Assembly: GCA_041685835.1 (NCBI GenBank)
Contig: JAWLEX010000118.1
Location: forward strand, 1-8,983
Direction of reading: 5' to 3'
Length of the DNA stretch: 8,983 nucleotides
From: JAIPEI01 sp041685835
Lineage (GTDB): Bacteria > Desulfobacterota > DSM-4660 > Desulfatiglandales > HGW-15
Shown here piece by piece: positions 1 to 5,916 of this stretch. Every line of letters starts with the position of its first letter. Position 1 is the stretch's first letter. The notes beneath the pieces are model-generated. The model was not told the origin of the DNA. It did no database searches and saw only the letters and a program-made list of their open reading frames with translations. The translations under genes and the position numbers were made by a program.

Positions 1-150
1 GGAGCACTGGCGCAAAGAATGAGCGTCCAGTTTGGTTTCTTCGGGATCGAAATCGCTATCGGGATCGAAATCGATTTCCTCCAATCGATGGACCCCGGAG
101 TCTTCCTTCACACAGCGGTAGACATCAAGCTTTTCGTGTCCAAGTATCAT
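1..150 (-). pseudogene. Four-helix-bundle / 23S rRNA intervening-sequence protein (IVP/S23) family, 5' remnant, partial
   Basis: On the minus strand a frame opens with ATG at 150 and stays open to the window edge (50 codons). It begins MILGHEKLDVYR, the usual opening of the small four-helix-bundle proteins related to those encoded in 23S rRNA intervening sequences. After about residue 12 the family's long amphipathic first helix is not recognisable. Instead comes an acidic stretch with DFDPDSDFDP, encoded by GAT-NNC hexamers. I recall similar Asp-rich tails at the C-termini of some family members, so an internal deletion joining start to tail is one explanation, and an altered but live gene is another. 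No strong ribosome binding site is visible: AAAGAGAATAAA precedes the ATG. The family's function is unknown. The identification rests on the short start motif only, and the rest lies outside the window. Confidence 0.45.
43..78 (+). repeat. Hexanucleotide array, GNNATC type
   Basis: Six consecutive hexamers: GGGATC, GAAATC, GCTATC, GGGATC, GAAATC and a last divergent GATTTC. They lie inside the minus-strand remnant, where they encode alternating Asp (D-F-D-P-D-S-D-F-D-P). The array is in the opposite orientation to the one at 164-205. It shares perfect complementary stretches with it, for example ATCGGGATCG at 58-67 against CGATCCCGAT at 169-178. Confidence 0.8.
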
Positions 151-163
151 TTTATTCTCTTTC

Positions 164-205
164 GATTGCGATCCCGATCCCGATTTCGATTTCGATTTCG
201 ATTTG
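164..205 (+). repeat. Hexanucleotide array, GATNNC type
   Basis: Seven consecutive hexamers: GATTGC, GATCCC, GATCCC, GATTTC, GATTTC, GATTTC and GATTTG. The array ends 14 bases before the start codon of the minus-strand four-helix-bundle remnant, so it sits in that gene's leader. Orientation is inverted relative to the array at 43-78. Homogeneous runs such as three GATTTC in a row suggest slippage expansion. Confidence 0.85.
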
Positions 206-207
206 GA

Positions 208-300
208 TTATCCCAACATCAACACTTCTGGTTTTTTGTAACAGCTTTTCAGGAGTAAGACATTAATCACATAACCTTTTTTCCCCAGCTCAACAGCCAT
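208..300 (-). CDS. Doubtful 30-codon ORF between bioM and the four-helix-bundle remnant
   Basis: A minus-strand frame starts with ATG at 300 and stops with TAA at 208, giving a 30-residue peptide that begins MAVELGKKGYVINVLLLKSC. The same frame is open for about 14 codons upstream of the ATG, reaching into the 3' end of bioM. The composition is plausible for a protein fragment, with a short hydrophobic segment (VINVLLL). There is no Shine-Dalgarno sequence before the ATG, and I recognise no family. It may be the tail of a decayed gene, a conserved leader of the four-helix-bundle cassette, or chance. No terminator is visible here for the bioM transcript, and nothing else is seen in 151-322 besides the hexamer array. 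Confidence 0.18.
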   Translation of the reverse strand: MAVELGKKGYVINVLLLKSCYKKPEVLMLG

Positions 301-322
301 TGACCATGGTACGACGAGTTTT

Positions 323-1147
323 TCACTGCAATAACCTTTGAGTCAACTCCTCCACCGCCTCGTCCATGGTTAAGATATCAGGGCGAACACCGATCCCTGA
401 CTCGTAAAGGCGCGTCATGAGCCTGGCCACCACCGGGACATCCAGGCCCAGGCGGCGCAGTTCCTCAGGTTCCCGGAAGAGATCCGCAGGGGAAGTCATT
501 CGGATCGGCGCTCCCCGCTCCATGACCAGGACCCGGTCAACGTCGACAATCTCGTCCATGTCGTGGGTCACGTGAATTACGGTCAATCCGGAGCCGTGGA
601 GGGCCCCGATCACTTCCATGACGCGCCTGCGGCCCGCCGGATCAAGGTATGCAGTGGGTTCGTCCAGGAGGATGTGCCGGGGGTGCATTGCGAGCACGCC
701 GGCAACGGCCACGAGCTGTTTCTCCCCGCTGGAGAGCTCGTGGGGGACCCGTTCTTCGAATCCGGCGAGGCCAACGGACTCGAGGGATTCATGCACCCGA
801 TCGGCTATTTCGTCTGAAGGCAGATTCAGGTTGCCCGGACCGAAGGCCACGTCTTCCTCCACGGTCATTCCAACGATCTGGGTGTCCGGGTTCTGGAACA
901 CCATCCCCACCCTCTGCCTGACGGCCGGGAGGGCCCGTGGATCCTGTGTGCTCAGGCCGTCCACCAGGACTTCCCCCTTGGAGGGCAGGAGCAGGCCGTT
1001 CAGGTGTCGAAGAAATGTGGTCTTGCCCGAGCCGTTCGGGCCCACTACGGCTATCCGGGCCCCGTCCGGGATGTCCAGGCTGATGCTGTTGAGCACAGCC
1101 TGTTTGTTTCCATCGAAACCGTATGAGAGGTCACGGATCTGGATCAT
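323..1147 (-). CDS. bioM: ECF transporter ATP-binding protein, probably biotin (BioM/EcfA/CbiO-type)
   Basis: This is a cytoplasmic ATPase that powers an energy-coupling-factor vitamin transporter. Its 274 residues are normal for the family. Visible motifs are Walker A GPNGSGKTT (36-44), the Q-loop region VFQNPDTQIVG (Gln85) continuing into TVEEDVAFGP, which is characteristic of EcfA/CbiO ATPases, the ABC signature LSSGEKQ (138-144), Walker B ILLDEP (159-164) and the H-loop histidine His195. The signature has Ser in place of the first Gly of LSGG, a mild deviation. The gene is last in birA-bioY-bioM, 22 bases after bioY, with GGAG about 9 bases before ATG. Its position after bioY points to biotin import; the ATPase sequence alone does not define the substrate. 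No T-component gene follows, so the transmembrane coupling subunit must be encoded elsewhere, be shared with other S-components, or be lost. Confidence 0.9.
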   Translation of the reverse strand: MIQIRDLSYGFDGNKQAVLNSISLDIPDGARIAVVGPNGSGKTTFLRHLNGLLLPSKGEVLVDGLSTQDPRALPAVRQRVGMVFQNPDTQIVGMTVEEDVAFGPGNLNLPSDEIADRVHESLESVGLAGFEERVPHELSSGEKQLVAVAGVLAMHPRHILLDEPTAYLDPAGRRRVMEVIGALHGSGLTVIHVTHDMDEIVDVDRVLVMERGAPIRMTSPADLFREPEELRRLGLDVPVVARLMTRLYESGIGVRPDILTMDEAVEELTQRLLQ

Positions 1148-1169
1148 TCCCTTGATCTCCGGCCCCGGA

Positions 1170-1721
1170 TCAGATGCGGATGCGATCCTGAAGCTTTACA
1201 GCAAGCAGTGTGACGCCTGTAATCTTGAGCGCGTCCCCGGCCAGGAAGGGAACAACGCCCACGGACAAGGCCTTGAACAACGAGAGCCTGGCTATGAGGC
1301 AAAGCCCTGAAACGCCCAGTGCGTAGACCAGGCCGTAACCCGCAATAACAGCCAGGGCTATGCGGAAGGGCCCGGCACGGCCGCCCGCCTGAACGATCCG
1401 GCCGGTCAGCCATGCCCCTGCTACAAACCCGAGCAGGTATCCACCGGTGGGCCCCAGCAGGACGCCGAGGCCGGCCTTTCCGCCGGCAAATACCGGAAGG
1501 CCTATGATCCCCAGGAGGATGTACACCGCCTGGCTCATGGCGCCAAGCCGCGCTCCCAGGAGAATAGCGGCCAGGGCCATGAAGAATGTCTGCAAGGTGA
1601 CCGGAACGGGAGGGAGCGGGATGATCAGGTAGGCGCCGGCCGCAGTGGCCGCGCCGAACATGGCCGCATATACCATTCCCCGGACTGAACTGGCCGATCG
1701 ATTGTGGAGGTCCTGGTTCAT
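1170..1721 (-). CDS. bioY: Biotin transporter BioY, ECF S-component
   Basis: This is the integral membrane substrate-binding (S) component for biotin uptake. Its 183 residues are typical for BioY. It is strongly hydrophobic, consistent with the family's six membrane helices. Conserved BioY stretches are PVPVTLQTF (38-46), GLPVFAGG (74-81), GPTGGYLLGF (90-99), which contributes to the biotin pocket and helix packing in this family, and PFLAGDALK (158-166). The start codon overlaps the birA stop as ATGA (1718-1721), and GGAGGAG lies immediately upstream, so translation is probably coupled to birA. BioY can act with EcfA ATPases and an EcfT subunit. The ATPase gene follows directly, but no EcfT gene is present in the window. 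Regulation is inferred to come from the BirA operator upstream of birA. Confidence 0.95.
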   Translation of the reverse strand: MNQDLHNRSASSVRGMVYAAMFGAATAAGAYLIIPLPPVPVTLQTFFMALAAILLGARLGAMSQAVYILLGIIGLPVFAGGKAGLGVLLGPTGGYLLGFVAGAWLTGRIVQAGGRAGPFRIALAVIAGYGLVYALGVSGLCLIARLSLFKALSVGVVPFLAGDALKITGVTLLAVKLQDRIRI

Positions 1722-2692
1722 GACTCCTCCACATCACCGGAAAAGACCGGGTGAACGGTCCCTTGATCGTCCTGCACCAGGAGGCTGCCGTCCTGGTCCA
1801 TGTCCCTTGCAATGCCCTTGATTCTTCCTCCGGGCCCATCCACCACGACCCGGTTTCCCAGGGTCCTGGAGAGCGATTTCCACCTGTCGAGGACAGGGTG
1901 TGCGCCGCTCGTGAGAAAGGTGTCGTACCACTGCTCATAGGCTTCCAGAAAACCGCGTACCAGCGGGGCGCGGTCTGCGGGCCGGCCTGTCTCCAGGGCG
2001 ATGGAGGTGGCGATGGTCCTGATATCCTGGGGAAAACGGCGGGCGTTGACGTTAAGGCCCATGCCGCTCACCACGAATCCCACCTCGTCCATGTCGCCGG
2101 CGATCTCAGTGAGAATGCCGGCCACCTTTTTCCGGCCCACCAGGATGTCGTTGGGCCACTTGATGTGGACATCCAGGCCTGGGAAGTTGTCCATGAGCAT
2201 TTCCGCGGCTGCGATCCCCGCGATCAGGGTTATCCTGGGGGCATGCACCGGCGAAATGCGGGGACGGAGGATCAAGGAGAGATACACCCCCTGGCCCGAA
2301 GGGGAGAACCACGTCCTTCCCTTACGCCCCCTGCCTCCTGTCTGGCGTTCGGCTATCACCAGGGTGCCCTCAGGGGCCCCGGAGGTGGCCAGGGCCTTTG
2401 CCCGGGTGTTGGTGGAGTCGGTCTCGAGAAAGAAAACGATCTCCTGCCTGCCCAGGACCCGGGCCGTGAGACCCTGCCTGATCTCCCCGGGCAGGAGCCT
2501 GGGAGAGATCGCGGTCAGGCGGTAGCCCTTTCGCGGGGAAGACTCGATCTCGTAGCCCTCCCGCCGCAGTGCTCGAATGTGCTTCCAAACTGCGGACCGG
2601 GACACGGCAAGCTCCCTGCTGAGCTGTTGACCCGATGTCCAGGGCTCGGGATTCGAACGGAGATGCCTGAGAATGCGTTCCGCTGTGGACAT
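1718..2692 (-). CDS. birA: Bifunctional biotin-[acetyl-CoA-carboxylase] ligase / biotin operon repressor BirA
   Basis: This cytoplasmic enzyme activates biotin with ATP to biotinyl-5'-AMP and transfers it to biotin carboxyl carrier proteins. In this group II form it also binds DNA as a repressor. Its 324 residues are the usual size. Residues about 1-60 form a winged helix-turn-helix (QQLSRELAVSRSAVWKHIRA, then the wing SSPRKGYRL). The ligase domain shows the substrate loop GGRGRKGR (119-126), KWPND (178-182) and a C-terminal SH3-like domain (VVVDGPGGRIKGIARDMD). The ATG at 2692 is preceded by GGAGG with 8-base spacing. An apparent promoter and a matching BirA operator lie upstream, so BirA likely represses its own gene together with bioY and bioM when biotin is plentiful. 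Its stop overlaps the bioY start. Confidence 0.96.
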   Translation of the reverse strand: MSTAERILRHLRSNPEPWTSGQQLSRELAVSRSAVWKHIRALRREGYEIESSPRKGYRLTAISPRLLPGEIRQGLTARVLGRQEIVFFLETDSTNTRAKALATSGAPEGTLVIAERQTGGRGRKGRTWFSPSGQGVYLSLILRPRISPVHAPRITLIAGIAAAEMLMDNFPGLDVHIKWPNDILVGRKKVAGILTEIAGDMDEVGFVVSGMGLNVNARRFPQDIRTIATSIALETGRPADRAPLVRGFLEAYEQWYDTFLTSGAHPVLDRWKSLSRTLGNRVVVDGPGGRIKGIARDMDQDGSLLVQDDQGTVHPVFSGDVEES

Positions 2693-2723
2693 TGACGGTC
2701 CCTCCGGATGTCGGCCGCCGCGA

Positions 2724-2743
2724 GCGGATCAACGCAGATCCGC
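2724..2743 (-). promoter_or_regulatory. Hairpin in the birA leader
   Basis: GCGGATC - 6-base loop - GATCCGC is a perfect 7-bp stem between the predicted transcription start (about 2764) and the birA Shine-Dalgarno (2701-2705). No T-run follows, so it is not an intrinsic terminator. It could stabilise the mRNA or be incidental; no known riboswitch class is recognised. Confidence 0.4.
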
Positions 2744-2770
2744 CAGGCGTGCCGGTTGTGCGACTTGGGA

Positions 2771-2799
2771 TTGGTATCACCAGAGGCAGGTAATGTCAA
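2771..2799 (-). promoter_or_regulatory. Predicted sigma-70 promoter of birA-bioY-bioM
   Basis: On the minus strand a perfect -35 box TTGACA (2799-2794) is followed after 17 bases by TACCAA (2776-2771). TACCAA matches the -10 consensus at 3 of 6 positions and is preceded by TG in extended -10 position. The -35 box is contained in the birA-proximal half-site of the inverted repeat at 2794-2823. A bound BirA dimer would therefore occlude RNA polymerase. The predicted leader is about 70 bases. Confidence 0.55.
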
Positions 2800-2823
2800 C
2801 CTGGTTTAGATAAGAGGTTGACA
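2794..2823. promoter_or_regulatory. BirA operator (biotin repressor binding site)
   Basis: TGTCAACC (2794-2801), a 14-base spacer, then GGTTGACA (2816-2823): an exact 8-bp inverted repeat. Known bacterial BirA sites have half-sites of the form TGTnAACC/GGTTnACA separated by 14-15 bases, and this fits in both sequence and spacing. It lies between gatB and birA, directly upstream of a gene encoding a BirA with an N-terminal helix-turn-helix, and it overlaps the predicted -35 box. Binding itself is inferred. Confidence 0.8.
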
Positions 2824-2889
2824 ATTAAGGGTAGGTGATGGCTGTCCAGGTGTTAAGGTGTTGAGGGAAAACCCAGAAGGATAATTTTT

Positions 2890-4362
2890 TCACCGACACG
2901 GGCCCGGCTCACCTGATAGCTCCCTTTCGAGAATCTCCCGGACCATTGCAGCGTCGGCGCGGCCCGACGTCTTCTTCATCACCATGCCCACCAGGAAGTT
3001 GAGCGGCTCCCTTTGACCCCCGCGGACCTTGTCCGCCACGCCGGGGTGCCCGGTAAGGACCTCTTTTACCACCTGTTCCAGGGTTTCGTCGTCGCGAATG
3101 GACCTGAGATCCATTTCATCCAACAGAGCGTCGGGGGATTTGCCGGAGCGGAACATCTCGTCCAGTACCGTCCTGGCCGCCTGTTCTGTGACTTCGGATA
3201 GCACAACCATGTTCACCAGCCGGGAAAAGTCCTCGGGCGCAACAGGACAGTCCGTCATGTGCGAGCCGGCCTGTTTGAGGAGGCGGAAGAGGTCCTTGAT
3301 GATCCAGCGGGACAATCGTGTTGCGTCCTCGCACAGGGGTGCGCACCTGTCGAAGAAGTCCGAGACCGCGCGGTCGCGGGTCAGGACCGACGCCTCTTCG
3401 CGTGGAATGCCCAGATCACGCACCAGGCGGGCCACCCTGTCGTCCGGCAGTTCAGGCATTTCCCTTTGTATGCCCTCTATTTCCTCCTCCTCGATCCGGA
3501 CCTCCACGAGGTCGGGATCCGGGAAGTAACGGTAGTCCGGGGCGTCTTCCTTGCCGCGCATGGCCAGGGTTATTCCTTGCTCCTCGTCAAACAGGCGGGT
3601 TTCCTGTGGAACGGGCCTTCCGGATCGAAGGAGGTCGGCCTGGCGACGAATCTCGTACTCCAGAGCCGCGGTCACGAAGCGGAACGAGGCCATGTTCTTG
3701 ATCTCAGCGCGGTTTCCGTATCGTGGTGATCCCGGTGAGCGCAGGGAGATGTTAACGTCGCAACGGAACTGTCCTTTTTCCATACTGCAGTCGCTCACGC
3801 CGATGTAACGAAGGACCCTGTGCAGCTTTTCCAGATAAGCGCGGGCCTCCCGGATGGACCTGAGCGGGTTCCTGGTGTGATCGTTGACTATCTCGATGAG
3901 TGGAACGCTGGAGCGGTTGAAGTCCACCATGCTGAAATCCGCCTCGTCGAACGTATCCGAAGAGTGGATGAGTTTTCCAGCGTCCTCCTCCAGGTGAATT
4001 CGTCGGATGCCTACCGGATAGGGCCTGCCGTCGTCGCCTTCGATTTCGAGGTATCCGTTCTCGCAGAACGGCCGCTCGAACTGGGAGATCTGATACCCTT
4101 TGGGAATATCCGGATAAAAGTAATTCTTGCGGGCGAACCTGGAGATGGTGTTGATCTCACAGTTGAGGGCCAGTCCGGCGCGCACGCAGAATTCCACGGC
4201 ACGGCGGTTCAGGACGGGGAGGGTGCCGGGGTGACCGGTGCAGATCGGGCATATATTGGAGTTTGGGGGAGCCGCCGGGTCGTTTCGGCAGCCGCAGAAG
4301 AGCTTGGTCCGCGTACCCAGCTCGGCGTGCACTTCGAAACAGATGACTGGTTCGTGTTCCAT
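2890..4362 (-). CDS. gatB: Asp-tRNA(Asn)/Glu-tRNA(Gln) amidotransferase subunit B
   Basis: GatB binds the misacylated tRNA and phosphorylates its side-chain carboxylate with ATP. It then amidates it with ammonia delivered from GatA, making Asn-tRNA or Gln-tRNA. At 490 residues it is close to the usual 475-480. The catalytic cradle shows Glu10 and His12 (FEVHAEL) and the HLEEDAGK motif at 123-130, residues of the kinase/metal site. A CxC...CxxC zinc set is present (Cys23, Cys25, Cys38, Cys41). MEKGQFRCDVNISLR is the conserved central signature, and the C-terminus is the helical YqeY-like tRNA-binding tail (about 340-490). One oddity: the segment after PLIEIV reads NDHT where SEPD is near-invariant. 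The start has AGAAGG about 10 bases upstream, and gatB follows gatA by 29 bases. No clear terminator is seen downstream. Confidence 0.97.
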   Translation of the reverse strand: MEHEPVICFEVHAELGTRTKLFCGCRNDPAAPPNSNICPICTGHPGTLPVLNRRAVEFCVRAGLALNCEINTISRFARKNYFYPDIPKGYQISQFERPFCENGYLEIEGDDGRPYPVGIRRIHLEEDAGKLIHSSDTFDEADFSMVDFNRSSVPLIEIVNDHTRNPLRSIREARAYLEKLHRVLRYIGVSDCSMEKGQFRCDVNISLRSPGSPRYGNRAEIKNMASFRFVTAALEYEIRRQADLLRSGRPVPQETRLFDEEQGITLAMRGKEDAPDYRYFPDPDLVEVRIEEEEIEGIQREMPELPDDRVARLVRDLGIPREEASVLTRDRAVSDFFDRCAPLCEDATRLSRWIIKDLFRLLKQAGSHMTDCPVAPEDFSRLVNMVVLSEVTEQAARTVLDEMFRSGKSPDALLDEMDLRSIRDDETLEQVVKEVLTGHPGVADKVRGGQREPLNFLVGMVMKKTSGRADAAMVREILERELSGEPGPCR

Positions 4363-4391
4363 GACTACCGGACCTTCTTATCCGCGACCCT

Positions 4392-5846
4392 TCAATGTCG
4401 CGGGCCGGCGGTGACATCGCCGGCCTCTTGATATGCATGAGCCACCCGCAGGATGGTTGCCTCGTCAAACGCCCGGCCGATGATCTGGAGTCCCACGGGA
4501 AGTCCGTCCACCCATCCGCACGGCAGGCTCATGCCCGGAAGGCCGCTCATGTTCAGTGGCGATGTGTAGACGTCTACCAGGTACATCTGAAGCGGATCGT
4601 CCACCTTTTCCCCAGGCCGGAACGGAGGGGAGGGGGAGACCGGCGTCAGCAGGCAGTCCACTTTTTCAAAGACACCGTCAAAGTCCTCCTTGACCAGGCG
4701 GCGGACCTTCTGGGCCTTGAGATAGTAAGCCTCGTAATACCCCGCGGACAGCACGTAACTCCCAAGCATGACCCTGCGCTTGACCTCGAGGCTGAAACCC
4801 TCGCCCCGGGTGGCCTCGTACATTTCTGTGAGGTCACTGCCCGAGGGGGAACGGTAGCCGTACCTCACCCCGTCCAGCCTGGCCAGGTTGCTGCTTGCCT
4901 CGGCCGCGGCGATCAGGTAATAGGCGCTGATGGCATAGCGGGTGTGGGGAAGGCTGACCTCCAGGATCTCAGCTCCTTCGCCTTCTAAAATGCGCACCGC
5001 CCCTTCGATGCGCGCTCTGATTCCCGGGGCCAGGCCTTCTATGAAATACTCTTCAGGCAGTCCGATTCGAAGGCCGCGTACGCCCTTGTCCAGCGACTGG
5101 AGGAAATCGGGAACCTGGACGTCGGCCGATGTGGAGTCCCTCGGATCATAGCCGCAGAGCGTCCCTAAGAGCATGGCGCAGTCTTCGACACGGCGGCCCA
5201 GGGCCCCGATCTGATCAAGGCTGGAGGCATAAGACATAAGACCGTACCGGCTTACCCTCCCGTAAGTGGGCTTGAAGCCCACAACTCCGCAGTAGGCCGC
5301 AGGAAGCCGCAATGAACCCCCGGTGTCGCTTCCGAGTGCCAGGACCGCCTCCCCTGCGGCAACGGCCGCTGCCGAGCCGCCGCTTGAACCCCCGGGGACG
5401 AATTCGGGATCGTGAGGGTTCTTCGTGGCACCAAATACACTGTTTTCAGTGGAAGAGCCCATTCCGAACTGATCAAGATTGGTCTTGCCGACGATTACCG
5501 CGCCGTCGCGCTTCAGCCGCTCTATGACAGTGGCGTCGTATGGCGGGACGTAGTTGCGAAGTATGGCTGAGGCGCTGGTGGTGCGGACACCCCGCGTGCA
5601 GATATTGTCCTTCACCGCCACTGGAATGCCGTCCAGGGGCGAGGCCGCCTTTCCTTGTCTCAGCCTTTGATCCGATTGGTCAGAGGCCTCGAGCGCCTCT
5701 TCAGTGGTTGTTGTTATGAAGGCGTTCAGTACCGGATCGCGCTCCTGAATTCGCTTAAGAGCCGATTCGGTCAGTTTGCGTGAGCTTATCTCACCTGATC
5801 GAAGCATTCGGGACAGGGTAAGGGCGCTTTCATCACAAAGGGACAT
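4392..5846 (-). CDS. gatA: Asp-tRNA(Asn)/Glu-tRNA(Gln) amidotransferase subunit A (glutaminase)
   Basis: GatA hydrolyses glutamine (or asparagine) and channels ammonia to GatB within the cytoplasmic GatCAB complex. It is an amidase-signature enzyme of 484 residues, normal length. The Ser-cisSer-Lys triad is intact: Lys79 (GIPVAVKD), cis-Ser154 in PGGSSGGS and nucleophile Ser178 in SDTGGS. The numbering is the same as in the characterised Staphylococcus enzyme as I recall it. The following GVVGFKPTYGRVSRYGL is typical. A Leu replaces the common Gln or Arg just after GGSLR. The gene begins 70 bases after the aspS::gatC stop and probably shares its transcript. The ATG at 5846 has only a weak AGG about 12 bases upstream. 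That is notable for a subunit needed in equal amounts with its partners. Confidence 0.97.
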   Translation of the reverse strand: MSLCDESALTLSRMLRSGEISSRKLTESALKRIQERDPVLNAFITTTTEEALEASDQSDQRLRQGKAASPLDGIPVAVKDNICTRGVRTTSASAILRNYVPPYDATVIERLKRDGAVIVGKTNLDQFGMGSSTENSVFGATKNPHDPEFVPGGSSGGSAAAVAAGEAVLALGSDTGGSLRLPAAYCGVVGFKPTYGRVSRYGLMSYASSLDQIGALGRRVEDCAMLLGTLCGYDPRDSTSADVQVPDFLQSLDKGVRGLRIGLPEEYFIEGLAPGIRARIEGAVRILEGEGAEILEVSLPHTRYAISAYYLIAAAEASSNLARLDGVRYGYRSPSGSDLTEMYEATRGEGFSLEVKRRVMLGSYVLSAGYYEAYYLKAQKVRRLVKEDFDGVFEKVDCLLTPVSPSPPFRPGEKVDDPLQMYLVDVYTSPLNMSGLPGMSLPCGWVDGLPVGLQIIGRAFDEATILRVAHAYQEAGDVTAGPRH

Positions 5847-5916
5847 GTTGAGCCAGCCTGGTAAATTGTTAAAATGAAACGGTTGAGATCATGTAATAGT
5901 TGCTGCACCTACACTC

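Noticed and set aside
19..258. 79-codon plus-strand frame with RSRSRFRFRFRF
   Set aside because: The dipeptide run is simply the GATNNC hexamer array read in another frame. The opposite strand holds the recognisable EKLDVYR start.
618..1310. 230-codon plus-strand frame antisense to bioM and the end of bioY
   Set aside because: Arg/Ser-rich shadow of clearly real genes, with no motif.
1144..1938. 264-codon minus-strand frame across birA and bioY
   Set aside because: It overlaps the convincing BirA and BioY frames, and its Gly/Arg/Pro/Ser-rich composition has no family features.
1751..2695. 314-codon plus-strand open frame antisense to birA
   Set aside because: It mirrors birA almost end to end, shows no recognisable domain, and has Gly/Pro/His-rich composition typical of an antisense frame in GC-rich DNA.
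2818..2846. Plus-strand promoter starting from the second TTGACA of the BirA operator
   Set aside because: No -10-like hexamer at 16-18 bases and no plus-strand gene downstream. The TTGACA is a consequence of operator symmetry.
2862..2876. GGG-AAAA-CCC as a terminator after gatB
   Set aside because: Only a 3-bp stem and no T-run follows on the minus strand.
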